Shown: piece after piece, positions 1-6,835 of the stretch
How the letters are laid out: the number at the start of each line of letters is the position of its first letter
Numbering within the stretch: the first letter of the stretch is position 1
The notes under the pieces: model-generated
The model's input: the letters and a program-made list of their open reading frames with translations, nothing else
Told to the model about the DNA's origin: nothing
Database searches by the model: none
Program-made: the position numbers and the translations under genes
DNA from: UM-FILTER-37-12 sp964344965
GTDB taxonomy: Bacteria; Patescibacteriota; Patescibacteriia; Magasanikbacterales; UBA922
NCBI GenBank assembly: GCA_964344965.1
Contig: CAYFPJ010000016.1
Coordinates: 1-30,952 of the forward strand
DNA: 30,952 bases
Direction: 5' to 3'

Positions 1-23
1 TAGCAACGCCCGAAAACAAAATA

Positions 24-43
24 CCCCGGGGCTTGCCCCGGGG
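24..43 (-). terminator. Rho-independent terminator of rpmA, probably bidirectional
   Basis: A perfect 8-bp inverted repeat (CCCCGGGG, 4-nt loop, CCCCGGGG) lies just past the rpmA stop codon. Read on the minus strand it is followed by a T-rich stretch (TATTTTGTTTT). Read on the plus strand it is followed by ATTCTTTATTTTATTTT, so it could also stop a gene entering from the left. The loop is CTTG closed by G-C on the plus strand. Confidence 0.8.
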
Positions 44-53
44 ATTCTTTATT

Positions 54-341
54 TTATTTTTTTTCTATTGGTACTACGTTGGCGTAGGTAGTCATTTTCA
101 GGGAGCGGTCGAATCTAGTACGTTTTTTTCTAGTGAATTTCACTATACCAGAAATTGCTGCAAACAGAGTGTCATCTTTGCCTTTTTTGACATTCTTACC
201 TGGATGGATCTTTGTTCCACGTTGGCGGACAATGATCGATCCGGCTTTGGCAAATTGACCATCAGCTATCTTAGTACCGAGATATTTAGGTTTACTATCT
301 CGGCCCAGCCTGGTACTACCACCAGCTTTCTTATGTGCCAT
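54..341 (-). CDS. rpmA: 50S ribosomal protein L27 (bL27)
   Basis: This encodes bL27, a large-subunit protein whose flexible N-terminus reaches the peptidyl-transferase centre. The 95-residue product starts MAHKKAGGSTRLGRD, the family signature, followed by KYLGTK and the basic core RQRGTKIHPGKNV. The length is normal. The N-terminus begins directly with AHKK, so it lacks the cleavable extension found in Firmicutes. Neither rplU (L21), its usual partner, nor obgE is next to it in the window, so it seems to be transcribed alone. It is read leftward from a perfect promoter about 180 bp upstream and ends in a strong hairpin terminator. No Shine-Dalgarno motif precedes the ATG. The identification is secure. 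Confidence 0.97.
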   Translation of the reverse strand: MAHKKAGGSTRLGRDSKPKYLGTKIADGQFAKAGSIIVRQRGTKIHPGKNVKKGKDDTLFAAISGIVKFTRKKRTRFDRSLKMTTYANVVPIEKK

Positions 342-405
342 ACTGTGTTAATCTAAAATCATAAATCCTAAATCATAAATTTGGATTTTGTTTTAGAGTA
401 CTTAC

Positions 406-453
406 TACTGCATCTACAATATACTCGACTGTATATTTGACTATCATGCAGTA
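406..453 (-). promoter_or_regulatory. Stem-loop in the rpmA 5' leader
   Basis: A nested inverted repeat lies in the roughly 170-nt untranslated leader of rpmA. The outer stem is TACTGCAT (406-413) with ATGCAGTA (446-453), and the inner stem is ATATAC (419-424) with GTATAT (431-436). Leader structures controlling ribosomal protein operons are common, but I cannot match this to a known class. A regulatory role is inference. Confidence 0.5.
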
Positions 454-518
454 AACCGCCTGAGACTGCCTCCTTATTCAGTACCCATCGTTCACCATGT
501 CGTTGTATAAGTGGGCCA

Positions 519-547
519 ATTATATACTATATGTTGCATATTGTCAA
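519..547 (-). promoter_or_regulatory. Consensus sigma-70 promoter for rpmA
   Basis: On the minus strand TTGACA (547-542) and TATAAT (524-519) are separated by exactly 17 bp, matching the consensus at all 12 positions. The predicted start is near 512, giving a leader of about 170 nt. Confidence 0.88.
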
Positions 548-569
548 GGGTAGATAAATAGGCTATAAT
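541..569 (+). promoter_or_regulatory. Sigma-70 promoter for orf633/SEDS operon
   Basis: TTGTCA (541-546), a 17-bp spacer and TATAAT (564-569) match the consensus at 11 of 12 positions. Its -35 box overlaps the -35 box of the opposite rpmA promoter by five bases. Transcription should begin near 576, about 57 nt before the start at 633. Confidence 0.8.
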
Positions 570-632
570 TAAGGAAAAATCGATATAGTAAGACATTTCA
601 GATTTAGGATTTATGATTTTAGATTTAAATAT

Positions 633-995
633 ATGTCCCAGAAAATTTATCCCTTGAAGTTATATTTGAAAGACAAGCCAATCCTGATCATGTTTTCCAT
701 TTCTCTTGTGCTCAATTTGGCTACCTGGATTTGGCTCATGGTAAACATACGTTCTTATCTAGGTCAAGTTTTTTTGCATTATAATATCTTGTTTGGAGTC
801 GATCTGGTGGGGGAGTGGTATCATGTATTTTATATACCTGCCATTTCTCTTCTTATTTTGGTTATCAATACTGTGCTCGGTTGGCTCTTATTTCATAAGG
901 ATAAGGTAGTTTCTTACATCTTCCAAGCTATCTCTGTCTTGGTTCAAATTCTTCTTTTGATCGTAGGTGCTATTTTAGTTTTTCTAAACGTTTAG
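633..995 (+). CDS. Small membrane protein of unknown function (3 TM)
   Basis: This 120-residue protein is mostly hydrophobic, with three probable membrane helices at about residues 18-38, 64-86 and 91-117. A roughly 25-residue polar/aromatic loop (RSYLGQVFLHYN...) lies between the first two. I recognise no catalytic motif and no family. It is the first gene after the promoter at 541-569 and ends 6 bp before the SEDS polymerase gene, so the two are almost certainly cotranscribed. This suggests a role with the cell-wall polymerase or its membrane environment, but that is inference. No Shine-Dalgarno sequence is visible, and the inverted-repeat arm 601-625 ends 7 nt before the ATG. Confidence 0.7.
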   Translation: MSQKIYPLKLYLKDKPILIMFSISLVLNLATWIWLMVNIRSYLGQVFLHYNILFGVDLVGEWYHVFYIPAISLLILVINTVLGWLLFHKDKVVSYIFQAISVLVQILLLIVGAILVFLNV

Positions 996-1001
996 TTTAT
1001 T

Positions 1002-2108
1002 ATGCAACATAGGGGAAGACAGGCAGACTACATGTTTATATTTTATATTGGCATTTTACTTGTTTTTGGTCTTTTGATACTTACTTCTTCTAGTTCGGTA
1101 GTTGGGCTACAAAAATTTAATGATAGTTATTTCTTTATCAAGAGACAGATTTTATTTGGACTTATTCCGGGGATTGTGGCATTTTATATCTTTGCAAAAT
1201 TGGATTACCATCTTCTTAAGAAGTTCTATTTTCCTGTCTTTGTCATAGCTTGCGTTCTCCTTCTTCTAGTATTTATCCCAGGTGTAGGTTCTAGTTTGAA
1301 TACCGGCTCACAGAGTTGGCTCGTTCTTGGGGGGTATTCATTTCAGCCTGCTGAGTTTGCTAAGCTTGCTTTGGTCATATTTATGGCTGGCTACCTTAGT
1401 ATTATTGGAAAAAAGTTGGAAAATTTTCAGCATGGATTTCTTTTGTCACTTGGGATCGGTTCCATTCCTCTCTTGCTTGTCGCCGCCCAGCCAGATGCGG
1501 GAACCCTCTCTATTCTTTTTGCAATTTTATTTTTAATGCTTTTTTTTGCTGGAGCTAGATACAGCCATATTGGTGCTTTGGCAGGCACAGGAATAGTTTT
1601 ATTTGCCATCATGATCATCATAGCACCTTATCGCGCCGAACGTTTGATGACTTTCCTTCATCCAGAGCTAGATCCACAGGGTCAAGGATATCACATAAAT
1701 CAATCTTTTTTGGCGGTAGGGTCTGGTGGTATTTTCGGATTAGGTTTGGGTCATTCAAGACAAAAATTTCAGTACCTTCCAGAAGTTCATGCTGATTCTA
1801 TATTTGCGATATTTGCCGAAGAGATGGGGTTTATTTTTTCGGTTGCTTTAGTGATGTTAATTCTTTTGATTGCTTTGCGTGGCTTTATGATCGCTAAGTA
1901 CGCGCCTGATAGTTTTGGGCGTTTGCTTGTGGCTGGGATCATATCTTGGTTTGTGGCTCAGTCACTACTCAATATTGGGGCAATGATTGGCCTTCTTCCT
2001 CTCACCGGAGTACCTCTTCCTTTTGTTAGTCATGGGGGTACTGCCCTTATGATTTCTCTGGCTGGTGTTGGCGTTATAACCAATGTTAGTAAGCATTCTT
2101 ATAAGTAA
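1002..2108 (+). CDS. ftsW: SEDS-family peptidoglycan polymerase, FtsW-like
   Basis: SEDS proteins polymerise lipid II into glycan strands in the membrane, partnered by a class B penicillin-binding protein. The 368-residue product has about ten membrane helices. Family motifs are QPAEFAK (115-121), YRAERLMTFLHP (210-221), GLGLGHSRQKFQYLPE (246-261), the presumed catalytic aspartate D265 in VHADSIFAI, and GVPLPFVSHGG (336-346). GLGLG.S.QK..YLPE is closer to FtsW (division) than to RodA (elongation), although the cognate-looking PBP2 and MreBCD lie 6 kb downstream, so a RodA role cannot be excluded. The usual SYGG near the C-terminus is SHGG here. The gene sits between orf633 and a methyltransferase gene with 6-bp gaps. 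Confidence 0.88.
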   Translation: MQHRGRQADYMFIFYIGILLVFGLLILTSSSSVVGLQKFNDSYFFIKRQILFGLIPGIVAFYIFAKLDYHLLKKFYFPVFVIACVLLLLVFIPGVGSSLNTGSQSWLVLGGYSFQPAEFAKLALVIFMAGYLSIIGKKLENFQHGFLLSLGIGSIPLLLVAAQPDAGTLSILFAILFLMLFFAGARYSHIGALAGTGIVLFAIMIIIAPYRAERLMTFLHPELDPQGQGYHINQSFLAVGSGGIFGLGLGHSRQKFQYLPEVHADSIFAIFAEEMGFIFSVALVMLILLIALRGFMIAKYAPDSFGRLLVAGIISWFVAQSLLNIGAMIGLLPLTGVPLPFVSHGGTALMISLAGVGVITNVSKHSYK

Positions 2109-2114
2109 ATAGTT

Positions 2115-2630
2115 ATGATGATTTTAATAATTAAAATTATTTTTTTGTTACTTTATTTACTTTTGGTTATTTTTTTTGCTTATACAATCTATGCCTTTTT
2201 CAAAGCAGCCCCCTTTGTCCCGACATCAAGAAAGAATGTAAAAAAAATGATTGAGTTGGCAAATCTCAAAAAAACAGACATACTTTGTGATCTTGGTTCT
2301 GGGGACGGAAGGATAATATTTTTTGCTGCCAAAAGTGGAGCCAGGTGTGTTGGTGTAGAAATAAATCCCATACTTTATTACATAAGTAAGCTAAAAAGCA
2401 AAATAAAAAGAGTAAAGAATGTAGAAATTGTTAGGAAAGATTTGTGGAAGATAGATTTATCAGAGTTCGATGTTCTTACTTTGTTTTTTATTGCCCCTAA
2501 GATGGATAAGCTCATGAAAAAAATAAAAAAAGAAATGAAATCAGGAAATAGGATCGTATCTTATGGTTTTCAATTCCCAAACTGGCAATATACAAAAAAA
2601 GATGGTAAAGTATATTTATACGAAATTTAA
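2115..2630 (+). CDS. Membrane-anchored class I SAM methyltransferase, FAM173/ATPSCKMT-like
   Basis: This 171-residue protein has an N-terminal membrane helix (3-27) and a compact Rossmann methyltransferase domain. Visible motifs are PFVPTS (33-38), the SAM-binding DLGSGDGRI (59-67), the acidic motif II VGVEINP (79-85), RKDLWKIDL (107-115), and IVSYGFQFPNW (147-157). From memory, this order and wording closely resemble the FAM173 lysine methyltransferases, whose mitochondrial members methylate the ATP synthase c subunit and the adenine nucleotide translocase. The real substrate is unknown. The gene lies 6 bp after the SEDS gene and 5 bp before a DUF721 gene. A divergent relative lies at 18064-18582. 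Confidence 0.78.
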   Translation: MMILIIKIIFLLLYLLLVIFFAYTIYAFFKAAPFVPTSRKNVKKMIELANLKKTDILCDLGSGDGRIIFFAAKSGARCVGVEINPILYYISKLKSKIKRVKNVEIVRKDLWKIDLSEFDVLTLFFIAPKMDKLMKKIKKEMKSGNRIVSYGFQFPNWQYTKKDGKVYLYEI

Positions 2631-2635
2631 AACTC

Positions 2636-2926
2636 ATGTCCTTCGCACCATTAGGCGATACCCTTCAAGGTAAGGGTATTGCACCCCAAAAAGAGCCAGA
2701 AAATTCTGAGGTATTGAATCACTCTACCCAAGTTTTTGTTGATTTATTTGGCGAAGATCTTGGTTCTCAAGCCAAGCCACTGTTTTTGAAGAATCGCACT
2801 TTGACAGTCTCTTGTTCAAGCAGCGAGATTGCCCAAGAAATACGAACCAATCAAGCTGTGATAGTAGAGAAGATCAATGATAAATTGACCAATCCAGAAG
2901 TAGACAGAATACGATATTTGGTTTGA
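2636..2926 (+). CDS. DUF721 (DciA-like) family protein
   Basis: This 96-residue protein carries the DUF721 pattern in its second half: LKNRTLTVSCSSSEIAQEIR followed by IVEKIN and a terminal VDRIRYLV. The family includes DciA, which helps load the replicative helicase in many bacteria. Small CPR members are recognised only by this fold, so a replication role is possible but not shown here. The N-terminal 30 residues look disordered. It follows the methyltransferase gene by 5 bp and is the last gene before the proB promoter and hairpin. Confidence 0.65.
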   Translation: MSFAPLGDTLQGKGIAPQKEPENSEVLNHSTQVFVDLFGEDLGSQAKPLFLKNRTLTVSCSSSEIAQEIRTNQAVIVEKINDKLTNPEVDRIRYLV

Positions 2927-2947
2927 TATTATAGATTTTTTAAGATC

Positions 2948-2976
2948 TTGAAAAAAACCTAAAAATAGGATATTAT
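2948..2976 (+). promoter_or_regulatory. Sigma-70 promoter of the proline operon
   Basis: TTGAAA (2948-2953), a 17-bp spacer and TATTAT (2971-2976) match the consensus at 9 of 12 positions with ideal spacing. The start would fall near 2983, giving a leader of about 20 nt before proB. Confidence 0.6.
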
Positions 2977-2977
2977 G

Positions 2978-2998
2978 AGGTAGCTTTAGCTACTTTTT
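2978..2998 (+). terminator. Short terminator hairpin just before proB
   Basis: GTAGC (2980-2984), loop TTTA, GCTAC (2989-2993), extended by a G-T and an A-T pair, then TTTTT. It can end the upstream DUF721 transcript. The proB promoter would start transcription inside the first arm, so its own transcript would not form the full stem. Confidence 0.55.
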
Positions 2999-3001
2999 GT
3001 T

Positions 3002-4084
3002 ATGAAGAAATACAAAAAAATAGTAGTAAAGGTGGGAACCAATGTCATTACCAAAAGTAATGGCTTGCTTAATATACCAATAATAAAAAAGATTATCTCC
3101 CAACTGGTGAGATTGAAAAAGCAAGGTGTGGAAGTAATCTTAGTATCTTCTGGGGCTATGGGAGCTGGTAGATCACTCTTGAAGTTGGATAAAAAAATAG
3201 ATGAAGTAACAAGAAGGCAAATCTTGTCATCTGTCGGACAAGTGGAGCTGATGAATGTCTATAAGAGAATACTACACAAACATAATCTTATCTCTGCACA
3301 GATTCTTTCCACCAAAGAAGATTTTCGAGACAGGACTCACTACATGAACATGAAGAATTGTTTCACCTCTCTTTTAAAAGATAATATCATACCAATAGTA
3401 AATGAAAATGACGCAGTTTCTGTGACAGAGCTGATGTTCACAGACAATGATGAGTTGGCTGGTCTGATTGCTGCCATGATGAATGTGGATGCTGTTTTTC
3501 TCCTCACAAATGTGGATGGAATATATGATGGTGATCCAAATGATCCAGATTCAAAAGTAATTTCTGTCATGAGATCAGAGAATCAAAATAGGCAGTACGT
3601 GACAAGTCATACTTCAAAATTTGGCAGAGGGGGGATGATGACAAAATCAAAAATTTCCAAAAAATTGTCTAACCTTGGGATTGCCACTCATATTGTAAAC
3701 GGGCAGAAAGGCAAAATAATTTTGGATGTTTTTGCTGGCAAAGAAGTTGGCACTACTTTTCTTCCGAGAAAAAAAGTATCAAATCTCAAAAAGAGGCTTG
3801 CTCATGCCCACGGACAAGAGAAAGGTGCAGTCTACTTGAATGGGTGTGCCACAGAGATGTTTTCTAATCCAGACAAACCACTTAGCCTTCTTCCTGTCGG
3901 TATTACCAAAATCACAGGTAATTTTCAAAAAGGAGATATAGTGAAAATACTTGGCATGAATAAAGAAGAAATTGGGTTGGGAGTTGCTCAGTACGGATCT
4001 GGCACAGCCAAAAATTTTCTTGGTAAGAAAGGAAAAAAAGCTTTTATCCATTATGATTATTTATTTTTGAATCCTGATGTATAA
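3002..4084 (+). CDS. proB: Glutamate 5-kinase
   Basis: ProB phosphorylates glutamate to gamma-glutamyl phosphate, the first and usually feedback-controlled step of proline synthesis. The 360-residue product has the amino-acid-kinase fold: VKVGTNVIT (9-17), LVSSGAMGAG (47-56), VNENDAVS (133-140), LTNVDGIYDGDP (168-179) and GRGGMMTK (208-215). A C-terminal PUA domain spans about 277-355, so this is the full-length form. The order proB-proC-proA follows with a 5-bp gap to proC. There is no Shine-Dalgarno motif; a T-rich stretch precedes the ATG. The identification is secure. Confidence 0.96.
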   Translation: MKKYKKIVVKVGTNVITKSNGLLNIPIIKKIISQLVRLKKQGVEVILVSSGAMGAGRSLLKLDKKIDEVTRRQILSSVGQVELMNVYKRILHKHNLISAQILSTKEDFRDRTHYMNMKNCFTSLLKDNIIPIVNENDAVSVTELMFTDNDELAGLIAAMMNVDAVFLLTNVDGIYDGDPNDPDSKVISVMRSENQNRQYVTSHTSKFGRGGMMTKSKISKKLSNLGIATHIVNGQKGKIILDVFAGKEVGTTFLPRKKVSNLKKRLAHAHGQEKGAVYLNGCATEMFSNPDKPLSLLPVGITKITGNFQKGDIVKILGMNKEEIGLGVAQYGSGTAKNFLGKKGKKAFIHYDYLFLNPDV

Positions 4085-4089
4085 GTAGT

Positions 4090-4833
4090 ATGAATAAAAA
4101 TATTTGTGTAATTGGAGTAGGGAATATGGGAAGTGCCATTGTGAGAAATCTGGAGTCACAAGGCATTTGGAATGTTGTTGAGTGTGAGATTGATGATGAT
4201 CCAAACGAAAAGTTGAAAGATTGTGATGTGGCTATTATTGCTGTTAAGCCGCAGTATTTTTTTGATTTGGCGAAAAGTATTGATAGTGATGTGAGTTATA
4301 AATTATTTATCTCCATTATGGCTGGAGTGAACATTCACCATATACAAGAATCTCTAAAAGCAGAAAAAGTAGTCCGCACTATGCCCAATCTGGCTGTGCA
4401 AGTTGGAAAAGGGGTTGTGGGGTGGTGCGGCTCTGAAGTTGTTGGTGATGATGAAAAAAATATCATACGAAATATTTTATCAACCATGGGTGAAAGTATT
4501 GAATTGAAAGATGAAGAAAAACTTGATGCCATCACTGCGCTTAGTGGGTCTGGGCCAGCTTACTTTTTTTATTTGACAGAATTATTACAAAAAAAAGCAG
4601 AAGAATTTGGTTTTTCTTTTGAGCAAGCTAAGAAAATTGCTGAGATGACTTTCGCAGGTTCGGCAGAGTTGCTTGAAAAAAATGAAAAAAGTGCTGAAGA
4701 GTGGCGAGTGGCTGTCACTTCTCCAGGAGGCACCACTGAAGCAGCTTTAAAACATTTGGAGGAAAATAAATTTGATCAGATTTTTAAAGATGGGATTGAG
4801 GTGGCGAGGAAGAGGGCAGAAGAATTATCGTAA
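4090..4833 (+). CDS. proC: Pyrroline-5-carboxylate reductase
   Basis: ProC performs the last step of proline synthesis, NAD(P)H-dependent reduction of pyrroline-5-carboxylate. The 247-residue product shows a Rossmann GVGNMG (9-14), AVKPQ (51-55), RTMPN (96-100), SGSGPAY (152-158) and the family signature TSPGGTTEAAL (210-220). It is slightly shorter than the usual 260-280 residues, with a compact first half. It lies 5 bp after proB and is followed by a 178-bp gap holding an inverted repeat before proA. Confidence 0.95.
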   Translation: MNKNICVIGVGNMGSAIVRNLESQGIWNVVECEIDDDPNEKLKDCDVAIIAVKPQYFFDLAKSIDSDVSYKLFISIMAGVNIHHIQESLKAEKVVRTMPNLAVQVGKGVVGWCGSEVVGDDEKNIIRNILSTMGESIELKDEEKLDAITALSGSGPAYFFYLTELLQKKAEEFGFSFEQAKKIAEMTFAGSAELLEKNEKSAEEWRVAVTSPGGTTEAALKHLEENKFDQIFKDGIEVARKRAEELS

Positions 4834-4865
4834 GCAGATTGAGCATTTTAAATACAAAAATAGGT

Positions 4866-4958
4866 AATAGAACACAGGCCTTCGGCACACAGATCTAACG
4901 GATTTGAACGGATTTTATCCGTGTCAATCCCTTAGATCCGTGTCATCCGTGTTCTATT
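4866..4958. repeat. Inverted repeat of iterated ATCCGT-type words between proC and proA
   Basis: AATAGAACAC (4866-4875) is the reverse complement of 4949-4958, and AGATCTAACGGATT (4891-4904) pairs with 4926-4939 with two mismatches. The words ACGGAT and ATCCGT recur several times within it. It fills most of the proC-proA gap and ends 53 nt before proA. Confidence 0.75.
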
Positions 4959-5011
4959 CCTTAATTTTGTATTTTTAACTCACAGAAAGTATATAAAATA
5001 ATGGAGTAGAT

Positions 5012-6265
5012 ATGTCAAACCTAAAACAAAATTTAAGAAGTGTAAGGACAGCAAGTCTCACTCTGCTTGATCTCGATAATGAAAAAATAAATGCAGTTCT
5101 CCTGGATTTGGCAGAACAAATTGCCGTAGAAGCAGAAAATATTCTGGCTGCTAATAAGAAAGATCTAGAAAAAATGGATAGTAGCGATCCAAAATATGAT
5201 CGCCTACTTTTGAATAAAGAAAGATTGCAAGGTGTTGCCGGAGATATCAGAAATGTGGCTTCTCTAGATTCACCAGTGGGACGTATTCTAGACAAAAGAA
5301 CAATGGACAACGGTCTAGAGATTTCCAAAGTTACAGTACCATTTGGGGTGATTGGAATTATCTACGAAGCTAGACCAAATGTCACCTTCGATGTTTTCTC
5401 ACTATGTTTTAAGTCTGGCAATGCTTGTGTTTTGAAGGGTGGTAGTGATGCAGAAGAATCAAATAAAGCTATTGTGGGATTGATTCACAAAGTTTTAGAG
5501 AAGAATAATATTTCTACAGAAATCTTGTATCTTTTGCCAAATGATCGAGAAGTGACAACAGAGATGATGCAGTCAGTCGGGTATATCGATGTCATTATTC
5601 CACGTGGCAGCAGGAAGTTGATTGATTTTGTGCGTGACAATGCACGCGTGCCAGTGATCGAGACTGGGGCAGGAATAGTACATACTTATGTCGATTCTAG
5701 TGCTGACATTGAGATTGCCAGAAGTATAGTCATGAACGCCAAGACCAGGAGAGTCAGTGTCTGCAATGCTCTTGATACTCTAATCATTGACGAAGCTCAG
5801 CTTGATAATTTACAGACAATTGTCTCCGCACTCCCTGAATACAAAGTAGAGATTTTTGCTGATGAAAAGTCTTTTCAAATTTTGCAAGGAAAATATCCAG
5901 AAAACTTACTCCATCAGGCGACAGAAGAAAGCTTTGGGACAGAATTTCTCTCCTACAAGATGTCTATCAAAACTGTTGACAATATTGAAGAAGCACTAGC
6001 CCACATTGCCAAATATAGTTCCAAACACACAGAAGCTATTATTTCCACTGATCAAAAAAATATTGACCATTTCTTAACTCACGTCGATGCCGGGGCAGTA
6101 TACGCCAATACCTCCACAGCATTTACAGATGGCGCTCAGTTTGGACTGGGGACAGAGATTGGGATCAGTACCCAGAAACTCCACGCCAGAGGTCCGATGG
6201 CTCTCGAAGCCCTCACTAGCTACAAGTGGATTGTTCGTGGCAATGGTCAAATTCGACCAAAATAG
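5012..6265 (+). CDS. proA: Glutamate-5-semialdehyde dehydrogenase (gamma-glutamyl phosphate reductase)
   Basis: ProA reduces gamma-glutamyl phosphate to glutamate semialdehyde with NADPH. The 417-residue product shows VPFGVIGIIYEARPNVT (109-125), LKGGSDA (141-147), PRGS (197-200), ETGAGIVH (217-224) and the catalytic cysteine C251 in RVSVCNALD. Length and motif order match the family. It is the only gene in the window with a clear Shine-Dalgarno core at normal spacing, GGAG about 7 nt before the ATG. The gene is separated from proC by an inverted repeat, so it may be expressed at a different level. Confidence 0.96.
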   Translation: MSNLKQNLRSVRTASLTLLDLDNEKINAVLLDLAEQIAVEAENILAANKKDLEKMDSSDPKYDRLLLNKERLQGVAGDIRNVASLDSPVGRILDKRTMDNGLEISKVTVPFGVIGIIYEARPNVTFDVFSLCFKSGNACVLKGGSDAEESNKAIVGLIHKVLEKNNISTEILYLLPNDREVTTEMMQSVGYIDVIIPRGSRKLIDFVRDNARVPVIETGAGIVHTYVDSSADIEIARSIVMNAKTRRVSVCNALDTLIIDEAQLDNLQTIVSALPEYKVEIFADEKSFQILQGKYPENLLHQATEESFGTEFLSYKMSIKTVDNIEEALAHIAKYSSKHTEAIISTDQKNIDHFLTHVDAGAVYANTSTAFTDGAQFGLGTEIGISTQKLHARGPMALEALTSYKWIVRGNGQIRPK

Positions 6266-6310
6266 CCATGATTCAGCCATCTTGCCAAGAGGGGTGAAAT
6301 AATATAAGAT

Positions 6311-6341
6311 AAGAGTGGTTGAATATTCATCCACTCTTTTT
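6311..6341 (+). terminator. Terminator after proA
   Basis: AAGAGTGG (6311-6318) pairs with CCACTCTT (6331-6338), with a further palindrome TGAATATTCA in the loop, followed by T residues through 6341. The next start codon is at 6342, directly after the T-run. Confidence 0.75.
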
Positions 6342-6731
6342 ATGAACCTCCGTCAATATCTTACAATCATGTCGATTGGGACAGCTCTTTGTTGGGCTGC
6401 CTGGATTTTTGTAATTTTTAATGTCGATCCTTTTGCGGCTGGAAATCTGAGTTTTTTATTTTTTTATATTAGTCTTTTCTTGGCACTGCTTGGTACTTTT
6501 TCTGTTTTTATATTTATGTTGTATCGCGTATTTTCCAGAGCAGACTTGCCAATGTTTCGATATGTAGAGCGCAGTTTTAGAGAGAGTTTTATTTTTTCCA
6601 CGATCTTTGTGTTTTTGCTTTTTTTGAAAGGTTTAGACCTCTTGAATATTTGGAACTTTGCTTTCTTTATTATCTTATTAATTTTTTTATTCTCTTTTTC
6701 ATTTTCAACTAGGAAAGTAAGTAGTCATTAA
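6342..6731 (+). CDS. Membrane protein of unknown function (4 TM)
   Basis: From the ATG at 6342 this encodes 129 residues with four probable membrane helices (about 7-28, 36-62, 82-101 and 104-123) and a basic linker (YRVFSRADLPMFRYVERSFRES) between helices 2 and 3. An in-frame GTG at 6315 would add nine residues, but it lies in the proA terminator stem, so I prefer the ATG. I recognise no family. It lies between proA and proS, yet the terminator before it and the inverted repeat after it suggest it is not tightly coupled to either. Confidence 0.65.
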   Translation: MNLRQYLTIMSIGTALCWAAWIFVIFNVDPFAAGNLSFLFFYISLFLALLGTFSVFIFMLYRVFSRADLPMFRYVERSFRESFIFSTIFVFLLFLKGLDLLNIWNFAFFIILLIFLFSFSFSTRKVSSH

Positions 6732-6751
6732 TATATTTAACTAATAATGTG

Positions 6752-6822
6752 CGAAATTACGAACAGTACGAAAGGTACGAATCAAATCAATTTTCGCATA
6801 TTTCGTACTGTTCGTAATTTCG
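6752..6822. repeat. 22-bp perfect inverted repeat before proS
   Basis: The arms 6752-6773 and 6801-6822 are exact reverse complements over 22 bp and contain the repeated word ACGAA. The 27-nt loop carries a further TTTCGC matching GCGAAA at the outer left edge. The right arm ends 13 nt before the proS start. Confidence 0.88.
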
Positions 6823-6835
6823 TATATCATACTAT

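Larger units (their letters stand above)
350..625. repeat. 25-bp perfect inverted repeat flanking the rpmA/orf633 divergent promoters
   Basis: The arms at 350-374 and 601-625 are exact reverse complements over 25 bp. They are built of heptamer words of the form ATTTANG. The left arm ends 8 nt from the rpmA start codon and the right arm ends 7 nt before the start at 633. Both divergent promoters lie in the 226-bp loop, so each transcript carries one arm next to its start codon. This stretch holds no gene. Confidence 0.85.

Noticed and set aside
33..356. 107-codon plus-strand frame over rpmA
   Set aside because: It is the shadow of the certain bL27 gene on the other strand.
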